Virus record (IMG/VR): IMGVR_UViG_3300049596_000421 | Span: 1 to 60,161 of that record | DNA: 60,161 nucleotides | Source of the DNA: a virus | Direction: 5' to 3' (one strand) | Shown: positions 19,591 through 28,433 of the stretch, piece after piece | Layout: every line of letters begins with the position of its first letter | Numbering within the stretch: the first letter of the stretch is position 1 | Made by a program: the position numbers and the translations under genes | The notes under the pieces: model-generated | Told to the model about the DNA's origin: nothing | The model's input: the letters and a program-made list of their open reading frames with translations, nothing else | Databases searched by the model: none

Positions 19591-21537
19591 ATGGGAACAT
19601 TTTTAGAGATAACAACAACAAATTATAACGGACAATTAGCCGAAATAACCTTTTTCCCTTGTTCGGGGGGGACTATTTTTATTGGTCAAGTCACTTTACC
19701 ATATTATTATGATAATCCTTATTATTATGGTACATATCAGATTTATATACCTAATTACAATGAATATTGTGATTTAGTAATTCCTTGTCCAACACCGTCA
19801 CCAACATCCACACCAACACTTACACCAACTCGTAAAATAAGAAATTTACCGTATAGAGTATTATCTTGTTGTAGTCGTCTTTCGGGTGTAATAATATTAC
19901 CATCAACTTTTGATATTGGTATGACAATATTAACTACCTCTAAATTATGTATGACAATTATTGATTTTGCACCAAAAGGTAGTATACCAACATTTACTTG
20001 GTCAGGTATTTCATATGATGGTTGTGAAAAATGTTTAGAAGATTATCCTTGTAATCCTAACCCAACTCCGACTCCAACCCCAACTAGTTGTAAAGGTTGT
20101 CAAAGTTATACCTTAGATGGTGGTTTAGGTAGACGTGGATACACTGAATTTAGTTACATCCCTTGTGGTGAACGAACACCTGTCACCATTTTTATAGATA
20201 GAACGGATACAATACCTGGAAATACACTTACAGTTTGTGCGGAATGTTACTATGGTATTGTAATATTATCCGGTCCGGGTAGTTATGTGATATCGGGAGA
20301 ATGTGTTAAACCAACACCAACTCCAACACCAACTAAAACTCCAACCCAAACACCGTTAACAAATTTTTGTCTTATAATAAGTCAAGAATGTGGAACGGTT
20401 TTCCCTATTGAAGAAAAAGAGTTAATAAATGGTAAAAAATCTTGGACAACCACAATAAATGGTAATCCTGCTTTAATATATTGGGATAACATACAACTTT
20501 GTTGGGTGGTTAAAAATACGGATACTGATGAAGAATGTTCTAAGTTATTTATTGATTCTGAATACCCTGTTGGGGATTACACTCAATGGGTTTCGACAAT
20601 ACCACCTACAGAAGGTTGTTCGTGTTTATCAACAGACACTTATTTTAATATACAATTAATTAATTGTCCGACACCAACACCTACACCAACAAATACTGTT
20701 ACACCAACAGTAACTCCAACAATGACATCCACACCAACACCAACAATGACACAAACTCCAACAAATACGGTGACATCGACTAGCACACCAACAAATACGG
20801 TAACATCGACTAGTACACCAACACCAACAAATACTGAAACACCTACTCAAACACCAACAAACACCTCAACGACAACACCAACACCAAGTGTAACATCTTC
20901 ACCATTACCACCAATTATTGGATATTTTCAAGATTGTTGTGATGAAACTATTAAGTTTAAAGTGGGTTCATTGGTTCAATCATTAAATATTGGAGAATCA
21001 TACTATGTTGTGACAGATGGGTATTCAGGGTGTACAATAGCTATTAATGAAACACTTGTTTCGGTTCAATACTTGGAGACATTAGTTTTAAGTCAGGAAG
21101 GTAATTGTGAAACTTGTAACGTTAAATATTCAAAAGTGTGTCCGACACCAACTCCAACCCCAACTCCAACAAATACAGAAACTCCGACACCAACTCCAAC
21201 ACCAACTGAAACCCCAACACAAACACCAACTAATACGGAAACCCCAACACAAACCCCAACACCTACTATAACAGAAACCCCAACTCAAACACCAACACCA
21301 ACAAATACAGAAACTCCGACTCAAACACCGACGAATACGTTAACATCAACACCGACACCTACTATGACACCCACAACAAGTCCTGAAGTGTGTATTGATT
21401 GTAATGTATCAGGGTATACTTATATTATATCTGATTCAGTGATTTATCCTACACCAATGCCAACAAGAACTTCAACACCGACACCAACTAAAACACCGGA
21501 TAATACAATATACACAATATGGGTACATATTGAATAA
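19591..21537 (+). CDS. Thr-Pro-linked Cys-bead fibre protein
   Basis: A 648-residue protein made almost wholly of beads and linkers. An N-terminal domain spans 1-66. Cys beads lie at about 87-154 (VLSCC type), 167-238 (CKGC type), 258-360 (FCLIISQECG type) and 441-518 (IIGYFQDCC type). Thr-Pro linkers lie at about 66-80, 156-166, 240-256, 360-440 and 518-598; the last two are 80 residues each and also carry Asn, Glu and Ser. Each bead has a counterpart in the proteins at 3892 or 15877. The protein ends soon after the last linker, so it may be mainly a stalk or spacer. It starts 12 nt after the preceding stop. Virion fibre role is inferred from composition and neighbours. Confidence 0.75.
   Translation: MGTFLEITTTNYNGQLAEITFFPCSGGTIFIGQVTLPYYYDNPYYYGTYQIYIPNYNEYCDLVIPCPTPSPTSTPTLTPTRKIRNLPYRVLSCCSRLSGVIILPSTFDIGMTILTTSKLCMTIIDFAPKGSIPTFTWSGISYDGCEKCLEDYPCNPNPTPTPTPTSCKGCQSYTLDGGLGRRGYTEFSYIPCGERTPVTIFIDRTDTIPGNTLTVCAECYYGIVILSGPGSYVISGECVKPTPTPTPTKTPTQTPLTNFCLIISQECGTVFPIEEKELINGKKSWTTTINGNPALIYWDNIQLCWVVKNTDTDEECSKLFIDSEYPVGDYTQWVSTIPPTEGCSCLSTDTYFNIQLINCPTPTPTPTNTVTPTVTPTMTSTPTPTMTQTPTNTVTSTSTPTNTVTSTSTPTPTNTETPTQTPTNTSTTTPTPSVTSSPLPPIIGYFQDCCDETIKFKVGSLVQSLNIGESYYVVTDGYSGCTIAINETLVSVQYLETLVLSQEGNCETCNVKYSKVCPTPTPTPTPTNTETPTPTPTPTETPTQTPTNTETPTQTPTPTITETPTQTPTPTNTETPTQTPTNTLTSTPTPTMTPTTSPEVCIDCNVSGYTYIISDSVIYPTPMPTRTSTPTPTKTPDNTIYTIWVHIE
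20668..21384 (+). repeat. Low-complexity Thr-Pro coding repeats (two long linkers)
   Basis: Two blocks, about 20668-20910 and 21142-21384, consist of degenerate ACACC(A/G)AC(A/T)-type triplet pairs encoding alternating Thr and Pro with Asn, Glu, Gln and Ser inserts. Similar shorter blocks lie at about 4357-4410, 4645-4683, 4897-4950, 16915-16980 and 17632-17751. Extensive short identity among blocks offers homology for recombination between fibre genes. Confidence 0.8.
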
Positions 21538-21555
21538 TATAAAAATTAACAAATT

Positions 21556-22815
21556 ATGTTTACACAAGAGATAAAAAATAAATTAAACGAATTATATCAA
21601 ACCACACCTGATTATGTTGGTGTTGGTTATGGTCGTAAAACAGTTCAGGGGTTTGAAACCGATGAGATGTCAATTGTTTTTACAGTCCCAAAAAAGAAAC
21701 CATTAAATGAAATTCCATTAAATGAACATTTACCTAAATTTGTTGAAATTAATGATACAATTTATAGGACAGATGTTCTTGAAATTGGGCAAGTTGTTAC
21801 AATGGCTGATTCCGTCGTTTGTAATAATCCTTTAATAAGTCCAGGTTGTTATACTTGGACACCATTAGGTTCTGTTAATCCTCCAAACAGGGCGAGTTAT
21901 AGACCATTAGTTGGTGGGATATCTTTAACTGCACAACGTTTAGCACCCGCTGTTGGAACATTAGGTTTAATCGTTGTAGATAGTTTAAGTCAAACATTAG
22001 TTGGATTAACAAATAATCACGTTGTTGTCCAAGACGCGTCATACACTAGTTATAGAAATTTAAATAGTAATATTATTGTTAATGAATATAAATCTTCAGC
22101 ATATCAAAATGGTGAAGTTGTTCCTTCAGTATCAACAAGAATTGGTGAAGTTGTTAGATATGTTCCATTAAAAAGTGAACCTGAATTAAATACTGTTGAT
22201 GGTGCGTTAGTTTCATTATGTGCTAACACTGTTAGTAACACAACATCTTTCACTCAATTAGGGATTAATTATAATCAACCTATGAAGTTTGCGACAACCG
22301 CCGAAATCAATAGTTTAACTGTAACACCAAGAACAATTTTAAGTAGTGGTAGAACATCAGGTGTAAAATCTGGTGATTGTGGATTAAAAATAAAACTTTT
22401 AGGTGGAACTGCTGTTGTTGGTTCGTATCCTTTACAGACTTCCGGCAGAACGGTTTCTTTTAATGATTTAATTGTTTTCACTAGATTAAGTGAGGGTTGT
22501 AATTTTCCAATTTATGGGGGTGATTCCGGTTCTGTCCTTATTGCAGATTTTAATGGTGAATATAAAATAATTGGATTAAATTTTGCTGGGTCATCTCAAG
22601 TTCCCGGTTCAACAACACAAATTGGTCAATTTGGTTATGCTTGTAGAATAGATAATGTCGCCTTTGAATTAGGTATTGAAGCTTGGAGTGGGAATTCTTT
22701 AAATACTGTAACAACTATTGAAAAAGTAATAACCCCTGGAGGTAGTCCTAATAAGACAATTATTGTCGATGGTAAAACATATTGGCAAGTAGGTTTATCA
22801 CCTTATTTAAACTAA
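21556..22815 (+). CDS. Trypsin-like serine protease domain protein
   Basis: A 419-residue protein with a chymotrypsin/trypsin-fold signature: the catalytic His in LTNNHVV (about H155), an Asp in NTVDGALVSL (about D215) and the nucleophile in YGGDSGSVLI (S324), followed by GEYKIIGLNFAGSS as the expected last strands. The N-terminal 90 residues include YVGVGYGRKTVQG, as in bacterial proteins with a small domain before an S1-like protease. No signal peptide is present. It sits between two fibre-type genes with 18- and 25-nt gaps, so it is expressed with them. It could process fibres during assembly or act on the host surface; neither is shown by sequence. The triad assignment is by motif only. 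Confidence 0.75.
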   Translation: MFTQEIKNKLNELYQTTPDYVGVGYGRKTVQGFETDEMSIVFTVPKKKPLNEIPLNEHLPKFVEINDTIYRTDVLEIGQVVTMADSVVCNNPLISPGCYTWTPLGSVNPPNRASYRPLVGGISLTAQRLAPAVGTLGLIVVDSLSQTLVGLTNNHVVVQDASYTSYRNLNSNIIVNEYKSSAYQNGEVVPSVSTRIGEVVRYVPLKSEPELNTVDGALVSLCANTVSNTTSFTQLGINYNQPMKFATTAEINSLTVTPRTILSSGRTSGVKSGDCGLKIKLLGGTAVVGSYPLQTSGRTVSFNDLIVFTRLSEGCNFPIYGGDSGSVLIADFNGEYKIIGLNFAGSSQVPGSTTQIGQFGYACRIDNVAFELGIEAWSGNSLNTVTTIEKVITPGGSPNKTIIVDGKTYWQVGLSPYLN

Positions 22816-22840
22816 ATAAACAAAACAAACAAAATAATTT

Positions 22841-25474
22841 ATGCCATTTTCATCATCAATTTGTTTAACTAATATAGGAACATTACCATTAGGTAGTAAT
22901 GTGAATATTTATTCTAACGCAAACAATTACTCACCAGCATTTCAAACAAATATATCTCTTTCGGATTTAACATCAAATTGTCCATATATTTTAACTAATA
23001 TACCTGATGGGACAACGCAAATCAAATTTGAGGATACTGTATCTCATTGTTGTTATAATCTTATATTATCGCCAAATAACTTATGTGATTTATTTGATAT
23101 TCAAATATCAGGGTTTTCCTCAACAACTATCAGTCAAATTATTGCGGGGTTGTTAGTTGGTTCTGTTGATGCAAACATCACAGATTATGTGATTGATTGG
23201 TATGGACCTGACAATAATACAACAGTAGAATTTACATCAGGTTTTGGGACATTATTTGGTCCTTACGACCAAACACACCCATTCAATCGAATGTCTCTTC
23301 CGGGATATTATGCACCTATGATTAGACAAATACGAATTAATGGAATTAATTATTCAATAACAGGTGGTACAGGTTTTGTTCAAGCAAACATTGATTGTTT
23401 AAAAAACCAAATAGTTCAGGTATTTCCATCAAATTGTGTGGGTAATCGACAAGGTCCAAATTTGAATTGGGGTAATTATAATAATTTTTATTTTTCAGAT
23501 GGAGCGGCCTTTAATGCTGTTCCGGAATCATTGTCATTGGGGTTTGACCTTGATATTAACACCAATTATTTTGCTTGGCAATTTAAAGCCGAAAACGTTA
23601 GTGACACAATTAAACTAAGATTTGTTAGTGATAACTATCCACTACCAGGAATTGTTTTAGAATATTGGACTGTTGGTGATGAATATACTGAAACAAATTT
23701 TACAACACAACCAAAAGTGATGAAAGTTTACCCACAATCATTTTTTAAAAAAATAACAAATCTCACTAAGTTTTTACGAAGTGAAAATGATAAAATATTT
23801 ATTGAAATAACTCCAAACGCCTCAATAAGTAGAACAAATTGGGAATTATATTTTAATTGTTTAGATACTTTTGATTGTGAAACTTGTTTGGATACTACAT
23901 CACTTCCATATAAATTAATGTCAAACTCTGTATCTTTTAATGAGGGGTCTTGTGGTATATATGAATTTAGTGCCGCAGTATCAGGATGTACTTGTAATTC
24001 TATCTTTAATACGGACCTATATAGGTATATAATAGAGGGGAGTGGACTTCAACAAATTAATGGACCTTCATTGAATGGAAATATTTGTAGTACTAATTCT
24101 TTAGGAACTATAGTTTGGGGGGGTACAGTTTTTAGAAGTGCAATAGTTTGTTATCTATACCCAATATACCCTGTGAGATATGTTTGTGACCCTACACCAG
24201 GAGGTGTTACAACATTTGTTAAAAACAATAGTGGTGTTGGTGGTATTGGTAATATTTATATGACTTTTGAATTATTATCAGATTTAGAAGTGTATTTTAA
24301 TTCATATCAAAATAATGTTGTGGCGCAGGGATTAGGAACACCATTTGATAATACCAATATTAATTATTATCGTTATTTTTATTTAGATGTTCCTGTAATA
24401 CCATCAAACGACACATTTAGAACTTGTGCTTCTGATGCGAATTTAGTGCAAAGTTATCAAATACATACGTCAAGTGTGGTAACTACAGGATTTACAGAAA
24501 CTGTTTTTTGGATGAATGTTACAATGCCCACAACCACTTATAATATGAATTTTGATTCCTGTGATTTAGGTTGTGTGAATAGCGCATCTGGGGCAACAAT
24601 AGATATTAATCAAAATTCTTTAAGTCAATTTAATCAACAAAACTTTACTAGTTCTATTTCCGCAAAAAAACTTGAACCATTTAGTGGTTATTTTACCGTG
24701 TCACAAGTTAATAGCACAAATACTCCAGCAACAAGTGGTTCAATATGGTTAAATAATGTTATAAATGAAACCATACCAACATCGGGAAATACTTACACAC
24801 CAATACCGTCTTTATCGGCAACCACTTGTGATTTATCATCATATACTTCAGAATATTATCCAATACCATTATATCCATATATGGTATATAAAAAATCGTC
24901 TGGAGCTTATTATGCTAGAATAACTATATCAAACACTATTGATATAGTTTACAATTCAAGTAATCCACCTGTCTTAGTTTATTCGTATAATTTAACTACA
25001 CAAACTTTAGACTATATTAATAACTCTTATTTTACGGGGCCAAACATAATATTAACTAGCTCGTCATTTAATAATGGTAATTTTATAGCGGTCGGATTTA
25101 AAAATAACACCTACTGTTCTCAATTAAATAATTCACCTCAAATGAGTTGGAATGTAAATACTGAAACCTTACTACCAACTCAAACTATAACAAGTTATGA
25201 AATACTTTGTGAAGATTTAGATGCTTCAAACTTTATTCATTGGAAAGTAACGGGTATTAATCCAAACCAAACTAGTATTACTCAAAACGGTACTTGGATT
25301 AGTAATCCATCATTAGTTATTCACCCAACAGGATACCCTTCAGGTGATAGAGTAAATGGATGGAACGGACCTTGTCCACCTTCAGGGACTCATAATTATA
25401 GAGTTCAAGTGACTGCGAGATTATCTGATAATACCTCAATTATAAGTAATTATTTAACATTTAAATCAACATAA
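22841..25474 (+). CDS. Large virion/fibre-like protein of unknown function
   Basis: An 877-residue protein rich in Ser, Thr, Asn and beta-strand-like segments, with scattered Cys pairs (SHCCYNL, CETCLD, GCTCNS). Its N-terminal about 80 residues are Ig-like and similar in style to the starts of the adhesins at 3892 and 19591, ending in a CC motif. Near the middle is a region typical of beta-sandwich fibre proteins, and the last 90 residues resemble an Ig/fibronectin-like domain (QMSWNVNTETLLPTQTITSYE, then THNYRVQVTARLSD). No membrane segment is seen. It is the last gene before a strong terminator. I do not recognise a named family. Confidence 0.65.
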   Translation: MPFSSSICLTNIGTLPLGSNVNIYSNANNYSPAFQTNISLSDLTSNCPYILTNIPDGTTQIKFEDTVSHCCYNLILSPNNLCDLFDIQISGFSSTTISQIIAGLLVGSVDANITDYVIDWYGPDNNTTVEFTSGFGTLFGPYDQTHPFNRMSLPGYYAPMIRQIRINGINYSITGGTGFVQANIDCLKNQIVQVFPSNCVGNRQGPNLNWGNYNNFYFSDGAAFNAVPESLSLGFDLDINTNYFAWQFKAENVSDTIKLRFVSDNYPLPGIVLEYWTVGDEYTETNFTTQPKVMKVYPQSFFKKITNLTKFLRSENDKIFIEITPNASISRTNWELYFNCLDTFDCETCLDTTSLPYKLMSNSVSFNEGSCGIYEFSAAVSGCTCNSIFNTDLYRYIIEGSGLQQINGPSLNGNICSTNSLGTIVWGGTVFRSAIVCYLYPIYPVRYVCDPTPGGVTTFVKNNSGVGGIGNIYMTFELLSDLEVYFNSYQNNVVAQGLGTPFDNTNINYYRYFYLDVPVIPSNDTFRTCASDANLVQSYQIHTSSVVTTGFTETVFWMNVTMPTTTYNMNFDSCDLGCVNSASGATIDINQNSLSQFNQQNFTSSISAKKLEPFSGYFTVSQVNSTNTPATSGSIWLNNVINETIPTSGNTYTPIPSLSATTCDLSSYTSEYYPIPLYPYMVYKKSSGAYYARITISNTIDIVYNSSNPPVLVYSYNLTTQTLDYINNSYFTGPNIILTSSSFNNGNFIAVGFKNNTYCSQLNNSPQMSWNVNTETLLPTQTITSYEILCEDLDASNFIHWKVTGINPNQTSITQNGTWISNPSLVIHPTGYPSGDRVNGWNGPCPPSGTHNYRVQVTARLSDNTSIISNYLTFKST

Positions 25475-25484
25475 TAAAAAAACA

Positions 25485-25512
25485 CCCTCCCCTAAAAAGG
25501 AGGGATTTTTTT
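25485..25512 (+). terminator. Rho-independent terminator after the fibre block
   Basis: Stem CCCTCC (25485-25490) pairs with GGAGGG (25499-25504), loop of 8 nt, followed by ATTTTTTT. It is preceded by an A-run. It closes the glycosylation/fibre transcription unit 11 nt after the stop codon. Confidence 0.85.
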
Positions 25513-25518
25513 ACCTAT

Positions 25519-25551
25519 TTGACTTACTCAAAGATTTCCAATATATTTATA
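25519..25551 (+). promoter_or_regulatory. Host-type promoter with overlapping TATTTATA before DNA polymerase
   Basis: TTGACT (25519-25524), a 17-nt spacer and TATATT (25542-25547) read as a sigma70-like promoter. In Bacteroidota terms it is TTTG, 20 nt, TATATTTA (one mismatch to TAnnTTTG). TATTTATA at 25544-25551 overlaps it. The leader to the ATG at 25610 is about 50 nt. Confidence 0.55.
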
Positions 25552-25565
25552 GAAACAAGACAAAC

Positions 25566-25579
25566 CTGACGTAAGTCGG
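25566..25579 (+). promoter_or_regulatory. Small leader hairpin with GTAA loop upstream of DNA polymerase
   Basis: CTGAC (25566-25570) pairs with GTCGG (25575-25579, one G-U pair) around a GTAA loop, a GNRA-type tetraloop in RNA. It lies 30 nt before the polymerase ATG. T4 gp43 represses its own mRNA by binding a hairpin operator in the leader, so an analogous role is possible but unproven. Confidence 0.35.
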
Positions 25580-25609
25580 AGCCAATATGTCATTCTAAAA
25601 AATATATTT

Positions 25610-28399
25610 ATGGTAACACAAGAAGAAATTAAGGCATTCCTTGAAGGGAATGACCCCGAAGAGCACATAGTTGCTATCGAGTATGATTACGTCACCGACG
25701 CAATCTACAAAATTAAAGAAATCCCTGGTCAGGGAAAGATAATCAAAAAAGATACATTTACGGCATTTGCTTGGGTTGGAGACTTGAGAGATTTGAATTT
25801 TTATTCAAAATCTAAAGACTTACAAAAAGAGGCAATGAAAAAACACGGAATCATCATTGATAAGTTAGAAACCAAAGGTAATGAGAGATTAGAAAAAGGT
25901 CTTAAATTTATGGTTAAATCAATGAAAGGTTATCGTTCACTCATTCAATTTTTTAAAGAGGGTGGTGTCGACCCGTGGGGTGAAAAAACAAAAGGAAAAT
26001 TAACGGTACTTCCACCGGTTGAGCAGTTCCTTATCTCAAGAGAGAAAAGATTATTCAAAGGATATGAAGAATACAACGACATCACGAGACTCGGATTTGA
26101 CTTGGAGACGACTGCTCTTGAACCTAAAGACGGTCGTATATTTATGATTGGAATTAAAACCAACAAAGGATACCAAAAAGTTATTGAATGTGCTGACGAA
26201 GACCAAGAAAGAAGAGGGTTGGTGGAATTCTTTAACATCATTGATGAACTTAAACCATCAATCATTGGTGGATACAATTCTGCAAACTTTGACTGGTTTT
26301 GGATATTTGAGAGATGTAAAGCTCTTAACTTAGACATCAAAAAGATTGCAAAATCTTTAAACCCGGCAAGACCCATCTCTCAAAAGGATGGTATGTTAAA
26401 ACTTGCCAACGAGGTAGAAAGATTTTCACAAACTCAATTGTGGGGTTATAACATTATTGATATTATCCACTCAGTTCGTAGAGCTCAGGCAATTAACTCA
26501 AGTATTAAATCCGCCGGGTTAAAATACATTACTCAATACATTAAGGCTGAAGCTCCCGACCGAGTTTATATTGACCACTTAGAGATTGGACCGATGTATG
26601 CCAAAAAAGAGGAGTATTGGTTAAACGTTGAGAACGGAAAATATAAAAGAGCGGATAATCCGGACTTCAATAATTTAGACACAAGATTTCCGGGTAAATA
26701 CCTAAAGGTTACCGGAGATAACATTGTGGAGAGATATCTTGACGATGACTTAGAGGAAACGTTGACAGTGGATGATGAATTCAACCAAGGAACGTTTCTA
26801 TTAGCATCGATGGTACCAACAACATATGAGAGAGTTTCCACAATGGGAACCGCAACACTATGGAGAATGATTATGTTGGCTTGGTCATTCAAGAACAATT
26901 TGGCTATTCCTGCAAAAGAAGAGAAGACAGACTTCGTAGGAGGACTTTCAAGACTACTTAAGGTGGGTTACTCTACCAACGTACTAAAACTCGATTACTC
27001 TTCTCTATATCCATCTATTCAGTTAGTTCACGACGTGTTCCCTGAGTGTGATGTAATGGGTGGGATGAAAGGAATGTTAACATACTTCCGTAACGCTCGT
27101 ATTATGTATAAAAACTTGGCGTCCGAGTATAAGTCAACAGATTCTAAAAAATCACTATCATACGATAGAAAACAATTACCATTAAAAATCTTTATCAACT
27201 CGATGTTTGGTGGGTTATCCGCTCCACACGTTTATGAGTGGGGGGAGATGAATAGTGGGGAAAGAATTACCTGTACCGGAAGACAATATCTTCGTCAAAT
27301 GGTAAAATACTTTGTTAAGAGAGGATATACACCTTTGGTACTTGATACCGATGGGGTTAACTTTAGTTTACCTGAAGGTGGTGTTGACGATAGAGTTTAT
27401 ATCGGAAAAGGATTGAATTGGTTGGTTGAAGAAGGTAAAGAATATAGAGGATATTACGCCGACACCGCAGAATACAATGATTTGTTTATGAAAGGCGAGA
27501 TGGGGTTAGATTGTGATGGGACTTGGGATTCTTGTATTAACTTGAGTAGAAAAAATTACGCAACTATGGAATCTAATGGTAAAATTAAATTAACCGGGAA
27601 TTCAATTAAGTCTAAAAAATTACCATTATACATTGAGGTGTTTTTAGATAAAGGTGTGAAATTGTTATTGGAAGGAAAAGGACAAGAATTTATTGAGTGG
27701 TATTTTGAATATCACCAAAGGATATACAACCAACAAATACCATTAAAACAAATTGCCCAAAGAGCAAGAGTTAAACTATCTGTTGAAGATTATAAAAAGA
27801 GATGTGGTATGAAAACTAAAGCTGGTTCATTAATGAGTAGAATGGCTCATATGGAATTAGCAATCAAACACAATTTAAAAGTATCGTTAGGTGATGTAAT
27901 TAGTTATGTCAATAATGGATTAAAAGCGTCTCACGGAGATGTTCAAAAAATTACCAAAAATAATTACACTAAAAAAGCGTTAGATTTGTTCACATCAGTA
28001 AATGGTGTAGAACCTGAAGATAAATCTACCTCAACAATACAATTAAATTGTTATATGTTAGACCAAACTGAGATTGAGAATAACCCCGATTTAACAGGCG
28101 ACTACAATGTTGCAAGAGCAATCTCAACATTTAATAAAAAAGTCGAACCATTATTAATTGTTTTTAACAAGGAGTTAAGAGAAAGTTTATTAATTGCAAA
28201 CCCTGAAGATAGAGGGTTCTTTACTAAAACTCAGTGTGAATTAATTGGTGGTATTCCAAATAAAGAAGCCGACCAAGATACTATTGAGGATTTATTAACA
28301 ATTACTGATTTGGAATTAAAGTTTTGGGATAGAGTTGGAGTTAGCTCTGAATACATTTATGAACTGGCAGAACCGGGTTGGGAAGAACATATTAATTAA
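25610..28399 (+). CDS. Family B DNA polymerase (T4 gp43-like replicase)
   Basis: A 929-residue replicative polymerase with 3'-5' exonuclease. Exo I is LGFDLETTAL (D164, E166), Exo II is GGYNSANFDWFWIF (220-233) and an Exo III-like segment is VERYLDDDLEET. Polymerase motif A is LKLDYSSLYPSI (D462), motif B is KIFINSMFGGLSAP and motif C is LVLDTDGVNFS (D579, D581), with the usual Ser of DTDS replaced by Gly. T4 gp43 is 898 residues, so it is full length. It follows a terminator and its own host-type promoter and leader hairpin, and is followed by a bidirectional terminator, so it forms a single-gene unit. It should work with the gp32-like, RNase H and DnaB-like genes at the right end. Confidence 0.95.
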   Translation: MVTQEEIKAFLEGNDPEEHIVAIEYDYVTDAIYKIKEIPGQGKIIKKDTFTAFAWVGDLRDLNFYSKSKDLQKEAMKKHGIIIDKLETKGNERLEKGLKFMVKSMKGYRSLIQFFKEGGVDPWGEKTKGKLTVLPPVEQFLISREKRLFKGYEEYNDITRLGFDLETTALEPKDGRIFMIGIKTNKGYQKVIECADEDQERRGLVEFFNIIDELKPSIIGGYNSANFDWFWIFERCKALNLDIKKIAKSLNPARPISQKDGMLKLANEVERFSQTQLWGYNIIDIIHSVRRAQAINSSIKSAGLKYITQYIKAEAPDRVYIDHLEIGPMYAKKEEYWLNVENGKYKRADNPDFNNLDTRFPGKYLKVTGDNIVERYLDDDLEETLTVDDEFNQGTFLLASMVPTTYERVSTMGTATLWRMIMLAWSFKNNLAIPAKEEKTDFVGGLSRLLKVGYSTNVLKLDYSSLYPSIQLVHDVFPECDVMGGMKGMLTYFRNARIMYKNLASEYKSTDSKKSLSYDRKQLPLKIFINSMFGGLSAPHVYEWGEMNSGERITCTGRQYLRQMVKYFVKRGYTPLVLDTDGVNFSLPEGGVDDRVYIGKGLNWLVEEGKEYRGYYADTAEYNDLFMKGEMGLDCDGTWDSCINLSRKNYATMESNGKIKLTGNSIKSKKLPLYIEVFLDKGVKLLLEGKGQEFIEWYFEYHQRIYNQQIPLKQIAQRARVKLSVEDYKKRCGMKTKAGSLMSRMAHMELAIKHNLKVSLGDVISYVNNGLKASHGDVQKITKNNYTKKALDLFTSVNGVEPEDKSTSTIQLNCYMLDQTEIENNPDLTGDYNVARAISTFNKKVEPLLIVFNKELRESLLIANPEDRGFFTKTQCELIGGIPNKEADQDTIEDLLTITDLELKFWDRVGVSSEYIYELAEPGWEEHIN

Positions 28400-28404
28400 A
28401 ACAG

Positions 28405-28433
28405 AAAAGGTGTCATATTCGACACCTTTTTTT
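28405..28433. terminator. Terminator between DNA polymerase and convergent minus-strand genes
   Basis: A 10-bp perfect stem AAAAGGTGTC (28405-28414) / GACACCTTTT (28421-28430), 6-nt loop, T-run to 28433. It serves the plus-strand polymerase. Reading the other way it ends the minus-strand group with a weaker T-run (TTTTCTGTTTT). Confidence 0.85.

Noticed and set aside
20656-20850. Antisense frame rich in Cys and Trp over the Thr-Pro linker
   Set aside because: It is the reverse reading of ACC/CCA triplets; the C-W-C pattern is a repeat artefact. The same holds at 21130-21324 and for the Val/Gly-rich antisense frame at 17517-17711.
20668-21384. Repeats resembling a CRISPR array
   Set aside because: The units are degenerate triplet-based coding repeats in frame with Thr-Pro linkers, without constant-length spacers.
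25945-26376. Antisense open frame of 143 residues within the DNA polymerase
   Set aside because: Overlaps the exonuclease motifs on the opposite strand; no recognisable domain.
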